64,000 nucleotides of DNA from Rheinheimera baltica DSM 14885 (GTDB taxonomy: Bacteria; Pseudomonadota; Gammaproteobacteria; Enterobacterales; Alteromonadaceae). Shown here piece by piece: positions 16,457 through 25,747 of the stretch (the stretch's first letter is position 1; the number at the start of each line of letters is the position of its first letter). The notes below the pieces were generated by a model. That model saw nothing but the letters and a program-made list of their open reading frames with translations, searched no databases and was not told where the DNA came from. The stretch covers positions 1 through 64,000 of the forward strand of contig NZ_AUDG01000014.1 of the NCBI RefSeq assembly GCF_000425345.1. Reading direction: 5' to 3'. The position numbers were made by a program, and so were the translations under genes.

Positions 16457-19315
16457 CTACTCATCAAGCTGATAATAGCACCAGGGTTGTTGTTGCTGCT
16501 TGCTGATATACATCGCCTGATCGGCCTGACTCAGTAGCGTATCGGCATTAACCTGATTGCCATTATTAAAGATACTAATACCAATACTGCAACTGAGTTT
16601 TAGCCTGGTTTCTGGCGCTAGCTGGTATTCCTGGCACAAGCTTTCACTAATTCGCTTCACCGTTGTATCAAGTTCCGGCTGATGCTTAATATGAGATAAA
16701 ATCACCACAAACTCGTCCCCCGCTAAACGGGCGGCAAAATCAGTCTCACGAATTGCGTGCGTTAACCGCCCGGCAACCTGAATAAGTAACTGATCACCTG
16801 CTTCATGCCCACAGCTATCGTTCAGTTGTTTAAAGTGGTTTAAGTCAAAAAACATTAGCGCCAGTTGATGCTGACTGCTTCGACTTTGCTGCAACCGACG
16901 CTGCAGTTCATGTTTAAAATAGCGCCTGTTTGGCAGATGCGTTAACGCGTCATGGTTTGCTACCCTTTTTAATGCGCTAAGTCGCCACAGTAAAGACCAT
17001 AACGCCAGCATTAATAAGCTCATAATGCCAAGTGCATATAGCCATTTTGCCACACGCGTTAAATACCAGGGTGCAGTAAGCGTTAACTGAATGTCTGTAC
17101 TTTGTTCACTCCACAAACCGTCAGCATTAGTAGATCGAACCTTTAACACATAATCGTCATACGACAATCCACTTAGGCTAAGCTGATTACTTAACATGGG
17201 TTGCCAGTCGTTCATCAATGGCTGAAGTTGATACTGATAACGGATACGCTCAGGACTAAAATAGTCTAATGCAGCAAACTGGAACGCATAATAGCTGGCC
17301 TCTGGCGGTATAGTAAGTTGATTATTGTTCACCACAATCTGTTCAGTCATTAACTGAGCAGCTGTTAGATGCAGTGGCGGAAAAGCTGCATTATCAACCA
17401 GAGCATCTTGCTGGAAGAAAATCAGCCCCTGATTACCGCCGAACGCCTGTAAGTTACTGATTTGCTTTAGAGATGCATTGGCATGAAACTCCATATCAAG
17501 CCAATGCAAGTGACGTGACAAACGCCGCACGTGCAAGTTTGCAGGGTTTATTTCACTTAGCGTTTTCATGCCGGTTAACCACACTCTACCATCAGGTGAC
17601 ATAGCCAATGCCCGCAGTTGGTTTTCTGGCAAGCCATCACGGTCAGTAAGCTGTTTGATTAGCTGCCATTGTGTTTGATACTGTTTAAGTACCAGTAAAC
17701 CATGGTCCTGAGTGCTGGCCCATATTTGCTTATCCACCTGTAGTAAACTGGTGATATGTAGTGGCTGAGCAGCCAGCTCCGGTAATTGTTCTGCCAACGC
17801 CGTAAGCTTGCCATCGTCAAGCTGGAACAAACCATTGTCGGTAGCGATCAAGTAACCCTTAGCCAAAGGCAGCATGTCGGTAATGTAGTCTGCATGATCA
17901 ATTTGGCTATGCAGCAAATACTGCTGACTGGCTAAATCGTAAACGGCAAAATAACCACCATAATAGCCCATTAATAGCTGCTGCTGATGTTGCCGCAAAC
18001 TATATAAAGCACTAGCCCTGCCCGTTTTATGCCATGGAGGTGAAGGCCAACTGCGTACCTGAGCGGTATCGGGTGAAAACACCAGCAACCCAAGATTAGT
18101 GGCCAGAAGGATCTCATCAGCCAGCACATGCATGCCCCAAATCACCGTACGAGGCAACTGCCCTGGTGCATCACCACTGTTATAAACCGTAAGTTTATGC
18201 TGTTGCAAATCATAAAGATTAAGGCCGTTCTCGCTACCGAACCACAGATTATTTGCGTCCAACGCCAATGACCAAATATGTTTGTTGCTAATTTGCTGAT
18301 ACTCGCCAATGTGGCGAATGGCTTGGTCAGATAAATTCGCGATCGCAAGGCCGTTGGTGGTTGCAATCCACAATTGTTGCAGATTATCCATGTAAAGCTG
18401 GCTAATGTTATCGTGCGGCAAGCTGTATTGGATTTGTGCATGATGCTGATAATGCTCAATTTTTTCATACTTTAAAGATAAGCCACTGATACCGTTATAA
18501 AAATAGCCAATCCAAAGTGTTTCACCTTGTGTTGCCAAGGACCAAATACTATTACTCTTTAGTCCATCCGTTTTTAACCACTGTCTAACAACCTGGCCTG
18601 TGGCAGGATCAAACGATAGAAGCCCATCTCCGTCAGTTGCAAGATAAAACCTATCGCCGATCACAAGCGCATCAAAAATACGTTGCTGACGAACGTCAAC
18701 ATCTGCGCCTCCTTCCAGCTCTACTGCTGTTGTATCACCAGTTACCGGATCGACGACAAACAACCCCTGCTTGTTACCAAGCCACAATTTTCCCGCATAG
18801 CTCAGTACTACTTTCACCTCCAAGTCACTGGCATAATGCTGCACAACACTGCCGTCCTCTGCAAGCCGGAACAGCCCCTGATCGGTGCCTACCCATAGCC
18901 CAAGCGTAGGATCTTGAAATAAATATAATACCGCAGGCGCAACCGCCATTAATGGCACATGCTTAAACTGCTGTTGGTTCTCATCGAATAAAAACAGCCC
19001 TCGAACAGTACCAACCCATAATTGTTGCAGCTGATCTTCGAGTAAACTCATTACGTCATTGCTAATCAGGCCGATATCCGTTTCGATTTGATAATTGCTA
19101 AAATTTTTGCCGTCAAACAGGCTAAGGCCGCCTTTAGTCGCGATCCAGATAAAGCCATCATGGCGTTGTAAAATACGATTTATATAGGCGGAGGGAAGGC
19201 CATCTCTTACTGTGAGACGCCTTAGGTGTAACTCGCTCGCCGCCAGTTGCACAGTATCAGCAAGGGCACTGCAAAACGGCAAACTACAAAGTAGCAGAAC
19301 CAGAGCAATTCTCAT
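16457..19315 (-). CDS. Periplasmic beta-propeller sensor diguanylate cyclase (Reg_prop, Y_Y_Y, GGDEF)
   Basis: A 952-residue membrane protein that should make c-di-GMP in response to an outside signal. A signal peptide (about 1-19) is followed by two seven-bladed propellers of Reg_prop repeats (about 30-660), recognisable as recurring LWVGT-x-x-GLF/LWIATTNGL strings. A Y_Y_Y immunoglobulin-like domain (about 680-755, ending YVLKVRSTNADGLWS) is followed by one membrane helix (about 760-783). The GGDEF domain starts at DALTHLPNRRYF, with active-site AGDEF near residue 867. The leading Gly is Ala, a change tolerated by many active cyclases. There is no histidine-kinase domain, unlike the hybrid two-component proteins that share this sensor. 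The ligand is unknown; in Bacteroidetes such sensors read glycans. Confidence 0.9.
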   Translation of the reverse strand: MRIALVLLLCSLPFCSALADTVQLAASELHLRRLTVRDGLPSAYINRILQRHDGFIWIATKGGLSLFDGKNFSNYQIETDIGLISNDVMSLLEDQLQQLWVGTVRGLFLFDENQQQFKHVPLMAVAPAVLYLFQDPTLGLWVGTDQGLFRLAEDGSVVQHYASDLEVKVVLSYAGKLWLGNKQGLFVVDPVTGDTTAVELEGGADVDVRQQRIFDALVIGDRFYLATDGDGLLSFDPATGQVVRQWLKTDGLKSNSIWSLATQGETLWIGYFYNGISGLSLKYEKIEHYQHHAQIQYSLPHDNISQLYMDNLQQLWIATTNGLAIANLSDQAIRHIGEYQQISNKHIWSLALDANNLWFGSENGLNLYDLQQHKLTVYNSGDAPGQLPRTVIWGMHVLADEILLATNLGLLVFSPDTAQVRSWPSPPWHKTGRASALYSLRQHQQQLLMGYYGGYFAVYDLASQQYLLHSQIDHADYITDMLPLAKGYLIATDNGLFQLDDGKLTALAEQLPELAAQPLHITSLLQVDKQIWASTQDHGLLVLKQYQTQWQLIKQLTDRDGLPENQLRALAMSPDGRVWLTGMKTLSEINPANLHVRRLSRHLHWLDMEFHANASLKQISNLQAFGGNQGLIFFQQDALVDNAAFPPLHLTAAQLMTEQIVVNNNQLTIPPEASYYAFQFAALDYFSPERIRYQYQLQPLMNDWQPMLSNQLSLSGLSYDDYVLKVRSTNADGLWSEQSTDIQLTLTAPWYLTRVAKWLYALGIMSLLMLALWSLLWRLSALKRVANHDALTHLPNRRYFKHELQRRLQQSRSSQHQLALMFFDLNHFKQLNDSCGHEAGDQLLIQVAGRLTHAIRETDFAARLAGDEFVVILSHIKHQPELDTTVKRISESLCQEYQLAPETRLKLSCSIGISIFNNGNQVNADTLLSQADQAMYISKQQQQPWCYYQLDE

Positions 19316-19467
19316 TGATGCTCAACGTCAGATTACAGATTACATCACCTTAGCAAAGGCCACGGTTTTATTCAAAATAATGCCGTTACTATACTTATGA
19401 AATCACAGTACAAAAGTAAAAGAAAGCAGTGCAAAAACGCATCACAAATCACAAAAATGCTATTTTA

Positions 19468-19485
19468 CTGTAACTAAACTGCCAT
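19468..19485 (+). promoter_or_regulatory. Candidate Pho box upstream of phoX
   Basis: CTGTAAC (19468-19474), the spacer TAAA and CTGCCAT (19479-19485) follow the PhoB pattern of two CTGTCAT half-sites 11 bases apart, with two mismatches in the first and one in the second. It lies 56 bases before the PhoX start. This would place PhoX under phosphate-starvation control. Confidence 0.6.
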
Positions 19486-19540
19486 TAATTACCGGTTAAA
19501 TGGGGCCACCTAATAATCCGTTTTATTCCGGAGCATAATA

Positions 19541-21550
19541 ATGTCAGACCAAAGCAAGCACGTAAGCATCGACAACTCAGGCGTGGACCCACAAACAAAC
19601 TTCTCACTAAACCCTACTTTTGCCGCCATTGTTGACAGCCGCATGGCGCGTCGCAATTTTTTAAAAGGTAGCGTTGGTGCTGCCGTTGCGGCCTTTATCG
19701 GCGGTTCGCTAGTGGGTTGCAGCAGCGATAATGATGATGAACCGGTTGCCGTTGTACCACCGGTGACAGCAGCCCCCTTACTGGGTTTTACAGCCATTGC
19801 CACGGGCCGCGCCGACAGCATAGTAGTACCAGAAGGCTACACCGCGCGCGCATTTTTACCCTGGGGTACCCCGCTAACTGGCAGCTACCCCGCGTTTTTA
19901 GCTGACGCCAGCAACACAGGCGAAGATCAAGAGCAACAAGTAGGTATGCATCATGATGGCATGCACTTTTTCCCAATTGATGCGCGCAGTAACGGTGAAA
20001 GCTCAACAGAGGGCTTGCTGGTATTTAATCACGAGTACATCGATAACAACCTGGTACACACTAACGGTATTGAAACTGTGCCGCGTATTGCCGATGAAGC
20101 ACGGAAAGAAATTGCTGCTCACGGCGTGTCTGTTGCTCACATACAACAGCAAGCTGATAGCAGCTGGGCGTTAGTAAATAACAGCCCATTTAACCGCCGC
20201 ATTACCGGAGCCACACCAATGGAACTGGCTGGCCCCGTGCGTGGAAGTGCTAACGTTGTCACTAAATACAGCCCGGATGGCAGCCGTACCCGTGGCACGC
20301 TAAATAACTGCGGTAATGGTTATACGCCTTGGGGCACCTATTTAACGTGTGAAGAAAATTGGGCTGGTTATTTTGTCAATACCGACGCTGATAAGCCTCG
20401 TGAGCATAGCCGCTATGGCGTATCTGGTAGCAACGGTCGCTATTTCTGGGAAACCGCAACTCCCACGGCAGATCAGTACCAACGCTTTAATGCCAGCAAG
20501 GTTGGTGCAGATGCTACAGAAGACTATCGCAACGAACCCAATACTTTTGGCTGGATAGTGGAAATTGACCCGTTTAACCCAGACAGCGTACCGCAAAAAC
20601 GTACAGCATTAGGTCGCTTTGGGCATGAAGGTATCATTTTTGGCAAACTGGAAGAAGGCAAACCAGTAGTACTGTATTCCGGTGACGATTCCAGGTATGA
20701 ATATATATATAAATTTGTTTCCAGCGCGCCATATTACAAAACCACGGCCGGTGGCCACCTACTAAATGATGGCACCTTGTATGTCGCACGCTTTAATGAC
20801 GACGGCAGTGGCGAATGGCTACCACTTGATATCAATAATACCGACTTTGCGACTAAAGCGGCTGAGGCTGGCGTGAACTTTAACGATCAAGCCGATGTGT
20901 TGCTTAATACCCGTTTAGCCGCAGATATAAGCGGTGCAACCAAGATGGACAGACCTGAATGGGGTGCCGTTCACCCAGAAACCGGCGAAGTATATTTCAC
21001 CTTAACTAATAACAGCCGTCGTACCGAGGAGCAAACCGATGCGGCTAACCCTCGCGCTGCCAATGTGACTGGCCATATTATTCGTTGGAATGAACGTGAT
21101 ACGCAAGCAGCGACCACATTTGACTGGGATATATTCCTATTAGCCGGTGACGTAGGTACCGCAACACCCGGCACCGAATTAACATTAACGGCTGACAACC
21201 ACCTGGCTAGCCCCGATGGCCTATGGTTTGATAAAAATGGTTTGCTGTGGATCCAAACGGACATGAGCGGTTCGCAACAAGGTGAAGGCCCTTACGGCAA
21301 TAACCAAATGTTGGTTGCCGACCCGGTGACACGTAACATTAAGCGTTTTCTGGTAGGCCCTACTGATTGTGAAGTTACGGGTATCAGTGCCACGCCGGAC
21401 ATGAAAACACTGTTTGTTAATATTCAACACCCGGGTGACAGGTCCAAGCCCGACAATTTCACCAGTCACTGGCCAGATGGTGGTAACAGCCGCCCACGTT
21501 CAGCCACTGTTATTGTGACAAAAGATGATGGTGGAGTTATTGGTAGTTAA
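19541..21550 (+). CDS. phoX: PhoX-family alkaline phosphatase, Tat-exported
   Basis: A 669-residue DUF839/PhoX protein that releases phosphate from organic phosphoesters using a calcium-iron centre. The N-terminal region has a twin-arginine motif ARRNFLKG (residues 36-43), a hydrophobic stretch and SLVGC at 56-60. The last could be a lipobox, making it a Tat-secreted lipoprotein. Core motifs include LLVFNHEYIDNN, GTLNNCGNGYTPWGTYLTCEENW (about 250-272), GRFGHEGI, VVLYSGDDSRYEYIYKFV and ASPDGLWFDKNGLLWIQTD, all typical. GGAG lies 8 bases before the ATG. The stop is only three bases from the convergent stop of the GGDEF-EAL gene. The Pho box upstream supports induction by phosphate limitation. 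Confidence 0.92.
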   Translation: MSDQSKHVSIDNSGVDPQTNFSLNPTFAAIVDSRMARRNFLKGSVGAAVAAFIGGSLVGCSSDNDDEPVAVVPPVTAAPLLGFTAIATGRADSIVVPEGYTARAFLPWGTPLTGSYPAFLADASNTGEDQEQQVGMHHDGMHFFPIDARSNGESSTEGLLVFNHEYIDNNLVHTNGIETVPRIADEARKEIAAHGVSVAHIQQQADSSWALVNNSPFNRRITGATPMELAGPVRGSANVVTKYSPDGSRTRGTLNNCGNGYTPWGTYLTCEENWAGYFVNTDADKPREHSRYGVSGSNGRYFWETATPTADQYQRFNASKVGADATEDYRNEPNTFGWIVEIDPFNPDSVPQKRTALGRFGHEGIIFGKLEEGKPVVLYSGDDSRYEYIYKFVSSAPYYKTTAGGHLLNDGTLYVARFNDDGSGEWLPLDINNTDFATKAAEAGVNFNDQADVLLNTRLAADISGATKMDRPEWGAVHPETGEVYFTLTNNSRRTEEQTDAANPRAANVTGHIIRWNERDTQAATTFDWDIFLLAGDVGTATPGTELTLTADNHLASPDGLWFDKNGLLWIQTDMSGSQQGEGPYGNNQMLVADPVTRNIKRFLVGPTDCEVTGISATPDMKTLFVNIQHPGDRSKPDNFTSHWPDGGNSRPRSATVIVTKDDGGVIGS

Positions 21551-21553
21551 TGC

Positions 21554-23992
21554 CTAATGTTCTGGCCGGCGCAATAACGCTGCCGGCCAATTTTGTTGCA
21601 GTACCTGTTCACGCACAAAGTCGGCTAACTGCGTTTCGGGTATCGGCCTGGATAAATAATAGCCTTGAGCTAAATCGCAGTGATATTGCTGCAATAACTG
21701 TAAATGCGCTAAGCTCTCTACGCCCTCAGCCACCACCTGCAAGCCAAGCTTTTGAACCATAGCAATAGTTGACACAATGATCTGATAGTCTGACGAGCTT
21801 TCAAGCATGGCCATCACAAAACTTTTATCAATTTTTATAGTATCAGCTGGCATTTGCTTGATGTAGTTTAACGACGAGTAACCGGTGCCAAAATCATCAA
21901 TAGCAAAACGAAAACCCATTAATTTTAACTGATGCATCGCATCCAGCGTTTGACTGACATGGCTGACTAACGTACTTTCGGTCAGCTCCAGCTCAAAATG
22001 TGAAGCGCTTAACTGATACTTCTGCAAAATATCAGCTAACCGAAGCGCGAAATCAGGCTGCAAAAACTGATCAGCTGCAACGTTTACGGCAATAATCACG
22101 TCATGCAATCCCAGTCCCATTAGATCGAGATAACGCTGACAGCTGCGTTCAAATACCCAATACCCTACATCAACAATAAGCTGGGTTTGCTCCAGAACAC
22201 TAATAAATTCGTCTGGTGGCACCAAACCTCGCGTCGGATGCTGCCAGCGTAACAATGCTTCAAAACCAAACAAACGTCCACTGCGTAAGTCGACTTGCGG
22301 CTGCAAACTCAAACTAAACTGCTGCTGCGAAATGGCCTGACGTAACTCGACCTCTAACTGCAAGCGGGCAGCCAAATCCGACGACATTTTTTCATTAAAA
22401 ACAACGTAACAGTTTCGACCATTATTTTTTGCCTGATACATCGCCAAATCAGCCTGACGAATCAGCTCATCCCCGCCGTACTGCGGATTATTGGTATAGC
22501 TAATGCCAATACTGGCACTCAGTGTCACCGCAACATGTTCAAGGGTAAAGGGAGTGGTAAATTGCGCCATCACACTAACTGCCAATTCTTCAATCTGGCT
22601 TGGTGAATCAAGGTGAGATAACACAATAACAAACTCATCGCCACCAAAGCGACACACCACCTCAGCCGCAGACGTTACAGCGCGCAGCCTCTGGCTGGTT
22701 TCAATTAACAACTGGTCGCCAATGGCATGACTTCGACTGTTATTAACCGTTTTAAATTTATCCAGATCAAGAAAAAGCAAGCCGACATAACCGGTGCGTT
22801 GCGCTAACGATGCCAGCGCCTGCTGGATCTGATACTGCAGCATATTGCGATTTGCCAAGCCGGTTAACGTATCGAACATCGCCATCCGTTCCAAACTTGC
22901 CGTATTGTCAGCCAACTGCAAATCAAGGTGTTCAAGTTCGTGACTTAATCTCAGCACCGAGTCATTAAATGTATTGAGTTCATCCTGAAACATACCCGGT
23001 TTACCAAGGCTTTGCTGCCTAAACTCTGCGTAACGCCGTTGTGCTAGCAAAGGTAGTGCAGCGGCGAGCTTCAATATCCGGCGGCTGATACGCCGCGTGA
23101 TATACAAAATCAGTAATAGCACGGCAATAAAGCAACTACCGGCAACAGTGAAAATTTGTTGCTCATAGCGTTGTTTGTCTTGCATTCCCTGAGTAACATC
23201 TTCAACCATCAGTAAAAAATGCGTCTCTTCAGCTTGTTGATTTAGTGGAATAAGATGCAAAAAATAACTACTGTTATCGAAAAAGATAATAACGCCATCA
23301 CGTAAAATCGTGTCAACGCTCATATCATCTGGCACATATTGCGCAATACGTCTCATCTGCTCATGATCGGAAGCCTGCAACACTGCGAATTGCTGCGCCA
23401 AAGTATCACCTGGTCGACGTTTTAGTATTGCCACTTCAGTGCTTAGCGTTCGATGCAAGCTAAACAGGACATCCGTTAACGTGGTTTCCAGTACCAAAAT
23501 AGCAACATCACCGTGGCTATTGAGTAAAGGTAAGCTAAGCGATTTAGTACAATGCTTATCGCAATGGATGTTAGATATTGGCCTCTGTTCAAGCAGGGTT
23601 TGTTGCACCAACGCGTGCGCATCATCTTGTGCTATATCGCCTTGACGCAGCTGTACTTGCCCATCGTAAAATAGACTAAACCCTTGAACGGCATAATTCA
23701 TTTGTAAAGAGTCAGCTTGCAAAGCTAAAGCGTGCGAAAAGTCGCCGAAATGTGCTGCTTCATGTAAATTCTGTAAATCAGCAAAGCTTTGCATCCAGCT
23801 TAACAACTGCTGGTCAACTGACTGATTATAAAGTTGGAAGTACTGCTGTCCTTGAGCTTTACGCTGCGCTTGCTGCCGGTTAAACTGCTGATTCATATGT
23901 AGTAATGACAAACTGGTAAACCAAGTAATCAATACCAGCAATATACTCAGCAGCAAAATGAGCATTTTCCACGACAAGCTTAGATAGCGCAT
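21554..23992 (-). CDS. Membrane GGDEF-EAL protein (c-di-GMP cyclase/phosphodiesterase)
   Basis: An 812-residue protein with a periplasmic sensor region between two membrane helices (about 8-30 and 283-303), a HAMP-like linker and then GGDEF (about 370-525) and EAL (about 540-800) domains. Both sites look intact. The cyclase has RFGGDEFVIVL near residue 450. The phosphodiesterase has FEALLRW near 579, plus VNVAADQFLQPDF, FELELTESTL, IDDFGTGYSSL and KIDKSFV. Which activity dominates cannot be told. It is the last gene of a leftward operon, starting five bases after the beta-barrel gene, so its sensor region may read the state of the PBP-like protein encoded first. The sensor region (about 30-280) carries a Cys pair (HCDKHC, residues 144-149). 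Confidence 0.9.
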   Translation of the reverse strand: MRYLSLSWKMLILLLSILLVLITWFTSLSLLHMNQQFNRQQAQRKAQGQQYFQLYNQSVDQQLLSWMQSFADLQNLHEAAHFGDFSHALALQADSLQMNYAVQGFSLFYDGQVQLRQGDIAQDDAHALVQQTLLEQRPISNIHCDKHCTKSLSLPLLNSHGDVAILVLETTLTDVLFSLHRTLSTEVAILKRRPGDTLAQQFAVLQASDHEQMRRIAQYVPDDMSVDTILRDGVIIFFDNSSYFLHLIPLNQQAEETHFLLMVEDVTQGMQDKQRYEQQIFTVAGSCFIAVLLLILYITRRISRRILKLAAALPLLAQRRYAEFRQQSLGKPGMFQDELNTFNDSVLRLSHELEHLDLQLADNTASLERMAMFDTLTGLANRNMLQYQIQQALASLAQRTGYVGLLFLDLDKFKTVNNSRSHAIGDQLLIETSQRLRAVTSAAEVVCRFGGDEFVIVLSHLDSPSQIEELAVSVMAQFTTPFTLEHVAVTLSASIGISYTNNPQYGGDELIRQADLAMYQAKNNGRNCYVVFNEKMSSDLAARLQLEVELRQAISQQQFSLSLQPQVDLRSGRLFGFEALLRWQHPTRGLVPPDEFISVLEQTQLIVDVGYWVFERSCQRYLDLMGLGLHDVIIAVNVAADQFLQPDFALRLADILQKYQLSASHFELELTESTLVSHVSQTLDAMHQLKLMGFRFAIDDFGTGYSSLNYIKQMPADTIKIDKSFVMAMLESSSDYQIIVSTIAMVQKLGLQVVAEGVESLAHLQLLQQYHCDLAQGYYLSRPIPETQLADFVREQVLQQNWPAALLRRPEH

Positions 23993-23997
23993 CGCTG

Positions 23998-25188
23998 TTA
24001 GAACCTATACATCAACTGCACAGCATACAGCTGCCAGTACTCTCGGGTGTTCACCGCTAAGTTTGGTATCACTACCGGGGCAACACGGCCAGTCCCTTCC
24101 ATCCAATGTATTTCGGCACTTAGCTGTAGCGTCGGGGTGAAGTCGTAACTTAAACCTGTCCCTACAGAATACTGATAGGCAAAATAAGCCGGTACTGTTC
24201 CACCGCTGTTTTGACTAAACAGGGTTCCACGACGGTCATCTTTATTGAGCACCATATAATCCAGCGCCATAAACCACTTTAACTGTGAAGTATGGCGATA
24301 CTGAGCCAACAAGTAGGCCCCCTGCCCCATTTGATCTTGATGAAATTGAGGTGCAAAAAAGCCATCAATCAGCAAACGTTCTTGCTGAAGCTCAGTGGAG
24401 AACTCCCATTTTTCTAACTGGTAGCGCACATTTGCCATAACACGCTGCACTGTAAAATCTGCTGGCGCAAAAATATCATCAACAAGCGCTGTATAGCTAA
24501 AATTTGAATCTAACAAAGACACACCAAAAGTAAGTCGGCTCATAGCAGGCTGCCAATACACGCTAGCTTGATGTACAAAATCTTGTTTAACTGATCCCCG
24601 TACCGCAGCCCCTAATAAAGTTCGGGTTTGTTGATCAGAAATAGGTGCAGAACCCCAACTCCAGTTGAACGTAACGTCACCTACATCGCCGTTATGGCGG
24701 GCTTGCATGGCAATACCATCACTACCAACGGCAATATCGCGAAAAGCATCAAAGTAAACTGATTGTGGCAAAACAATAGAAGGGCGGGTAAAAGGGACAT
24801 CGCGTGTACTGGAATATAACCAATGCTGATTTTTAAACCGACCTATATAGATATTAGCTTGCCAATCTAAAGAGTTATACAGGTTCCAATCGGCAAATAA
24901 ATAATCTAACCGCATCCCTGGCGGATAGCGGTTACCGCCATTTAAATACACTACCTGACCGGCAAGGCTAAACGATGGCGACAACGAAATGCGACTATTT
25001 AGACCCAGCTCTGTCAATTCCGCAGACCAGCCTTCATCGTTATTTACAAAACTACTGTGCTTAGCATTAATGAGCCCTTGGGCAACAAAACCATTCCATT
25101 CAACATTGGCATCCTGTGCCCAGCTCAATTGCAGTAATATAGACATGCAACTGGCCACTGCAGTTGCAAAAGCATACTTAGTAGTCAA
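23998..25188 (-). CDS. Outer-membrane beta-barrel protein paired with a PBP-like protein
   Basis: A 396-residue protein with signal peptide (about 1-24, ending LQLSWA), a mature start QDANVEWNGFVAQGL and many amphipathic strands. It ends YAVQLMYRF with C-terminal Phe. It is shaped like the porins at 724 and 2934 but diverged. Translation starts at a TTG, chosen because AGGAG stands seven bases before it and the signal peptide then begins at once (MTTKYAFATAVAS). The start overlaps the end of the PBP-like gene by 11 bases. It sits between that gene and the GGDEF-EAL gene in one operon. It may be a porin or a non-transporting outer-membrane partner; the solute is unknown. Confidence 0.75.
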   Translation of the reverse strand: MTTKYAFATAVASCMSILLQLSWAQDANVEWNGFVAQGLINAKHSSFVNNDEGWSAELTELGLNSRISLSPSFSLAGQVVYLNGGNRYPPGMRLDYLFADWNLYNSLDWQANIYIGRFKNQHWLYSSTRDVPFTRPSIVLPQSVYFDAFRDIAVGSDGIAMQARHNGDVGDVTFNWSWGSAPISDQQTRTLLGAAVRGSVKQDFVHQASVYWQPAMSRLTFGVSLLDSNFSYTALVDDIFAPADFTVQRVMANVRYQLEKWEFSTELQQERLLIDGFFAPQFHQDQMGQGAYLLAQYRHTSQLKWFMALDYMVLNKDDRRGTLFSQNSGGTVPAYFAYQYSVGTGLSYDFTPTLQLSAEIHWMEGTGRVAPVVIPNLAVNTREYWQLYAVQLMYRF

Positions 25189-25585
25189 TGCGAAGCTCCT
25201 TTAATCCAGCGTCTGGGCTTTGTTGCTCAATGTAGCCAATGCTACCCGGTGTGTTGGACAAGATACGCAGCATGGCATCGAAGTCTTCGGCGACTACAGG
25301 GCGATTACCGATGCCAGAAAAACTCAATTTGTCCCAGATATTGTTCAGCTGATAAGGAAATAGTCGAAGTTGCTCCCGACTAAAGCGCTGATGAAGTTCA
25401 TTGGAAGCTGGCAGGATAACAACCGTGATTGGCGAGCCATCCGGCCATTGCGTCTGGCGCATAGTAAAAATACCACGGAGCTGCGGTTGAGTAAGCGCAT
25501 CCAGCGGTACTGACGTATTGACAACAACCGAAGTGGCGCTAAGCCAACACGGTGTTAAAAGGCATAATAACAGCCAACTTTTCAT
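25178..25585 (-). CDS. Small periplasmic PBP-like protein, third paralogue
   Basis: A 135-residue protein with signal peptide (about 1-17, ending CWLSA) and one PBP-like domain: SVVVNTSVPLDAL, LRGIFTMRQTQWPDGSPI, FSREQLRLFPYQLNNIWDKLSFSGIGNRP, then NTPGSIGYIEQQ near the end. It is more distant from the copies at 224 and 4087 than those are from each other, but it keeps the W-K/D-KL-F-G-G-P and IGYI blocks. It is the first gene of an operon with a beta-barrel gene (11-base overlap) and a GGDEF-EAL gene. That context suggests it senses or delivers a solute that controls c-di-GMP turnover. The ligand is not shown by the sequence. No Pho box is seen in the 160 bases upstream. Confidence 0.75.
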   Translation of the reverse strand: MKSWLLLCLLTPCWLSATSVVVNTSVPLDALTQPQLRGIFTMRQTQWPDGSPITVVILPASNELHQRFSREQLRLFPYQLNNIWDKLSFSGIGNRPVVAEDFDAMLRILSNTPGSIGYIEQQSPDAGLKELRIDY

Positions 25586-25747
25586 GTTTTTACCAAGGTA
25601 ACTTGGTTAAAACGCTGTATACAGTGCGCTTCATCGTTAATATGATACTCGAATTAACGCCCACGAAAACCGCAGGCACTTTTACGAAATATCATTCTAG
25701 CAGAGCTACTTAGATTATGCCGTGCTAGTGCTGAAACAAATTAATGA

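Noticed and set aside
16457-19315. Hybrid two-component histidine kinase
   Set aside because: The propeller and Y_Y_Y sensor suggested this, but the C-terminal domain is GGDEF and no kinase or receiver domain is present.
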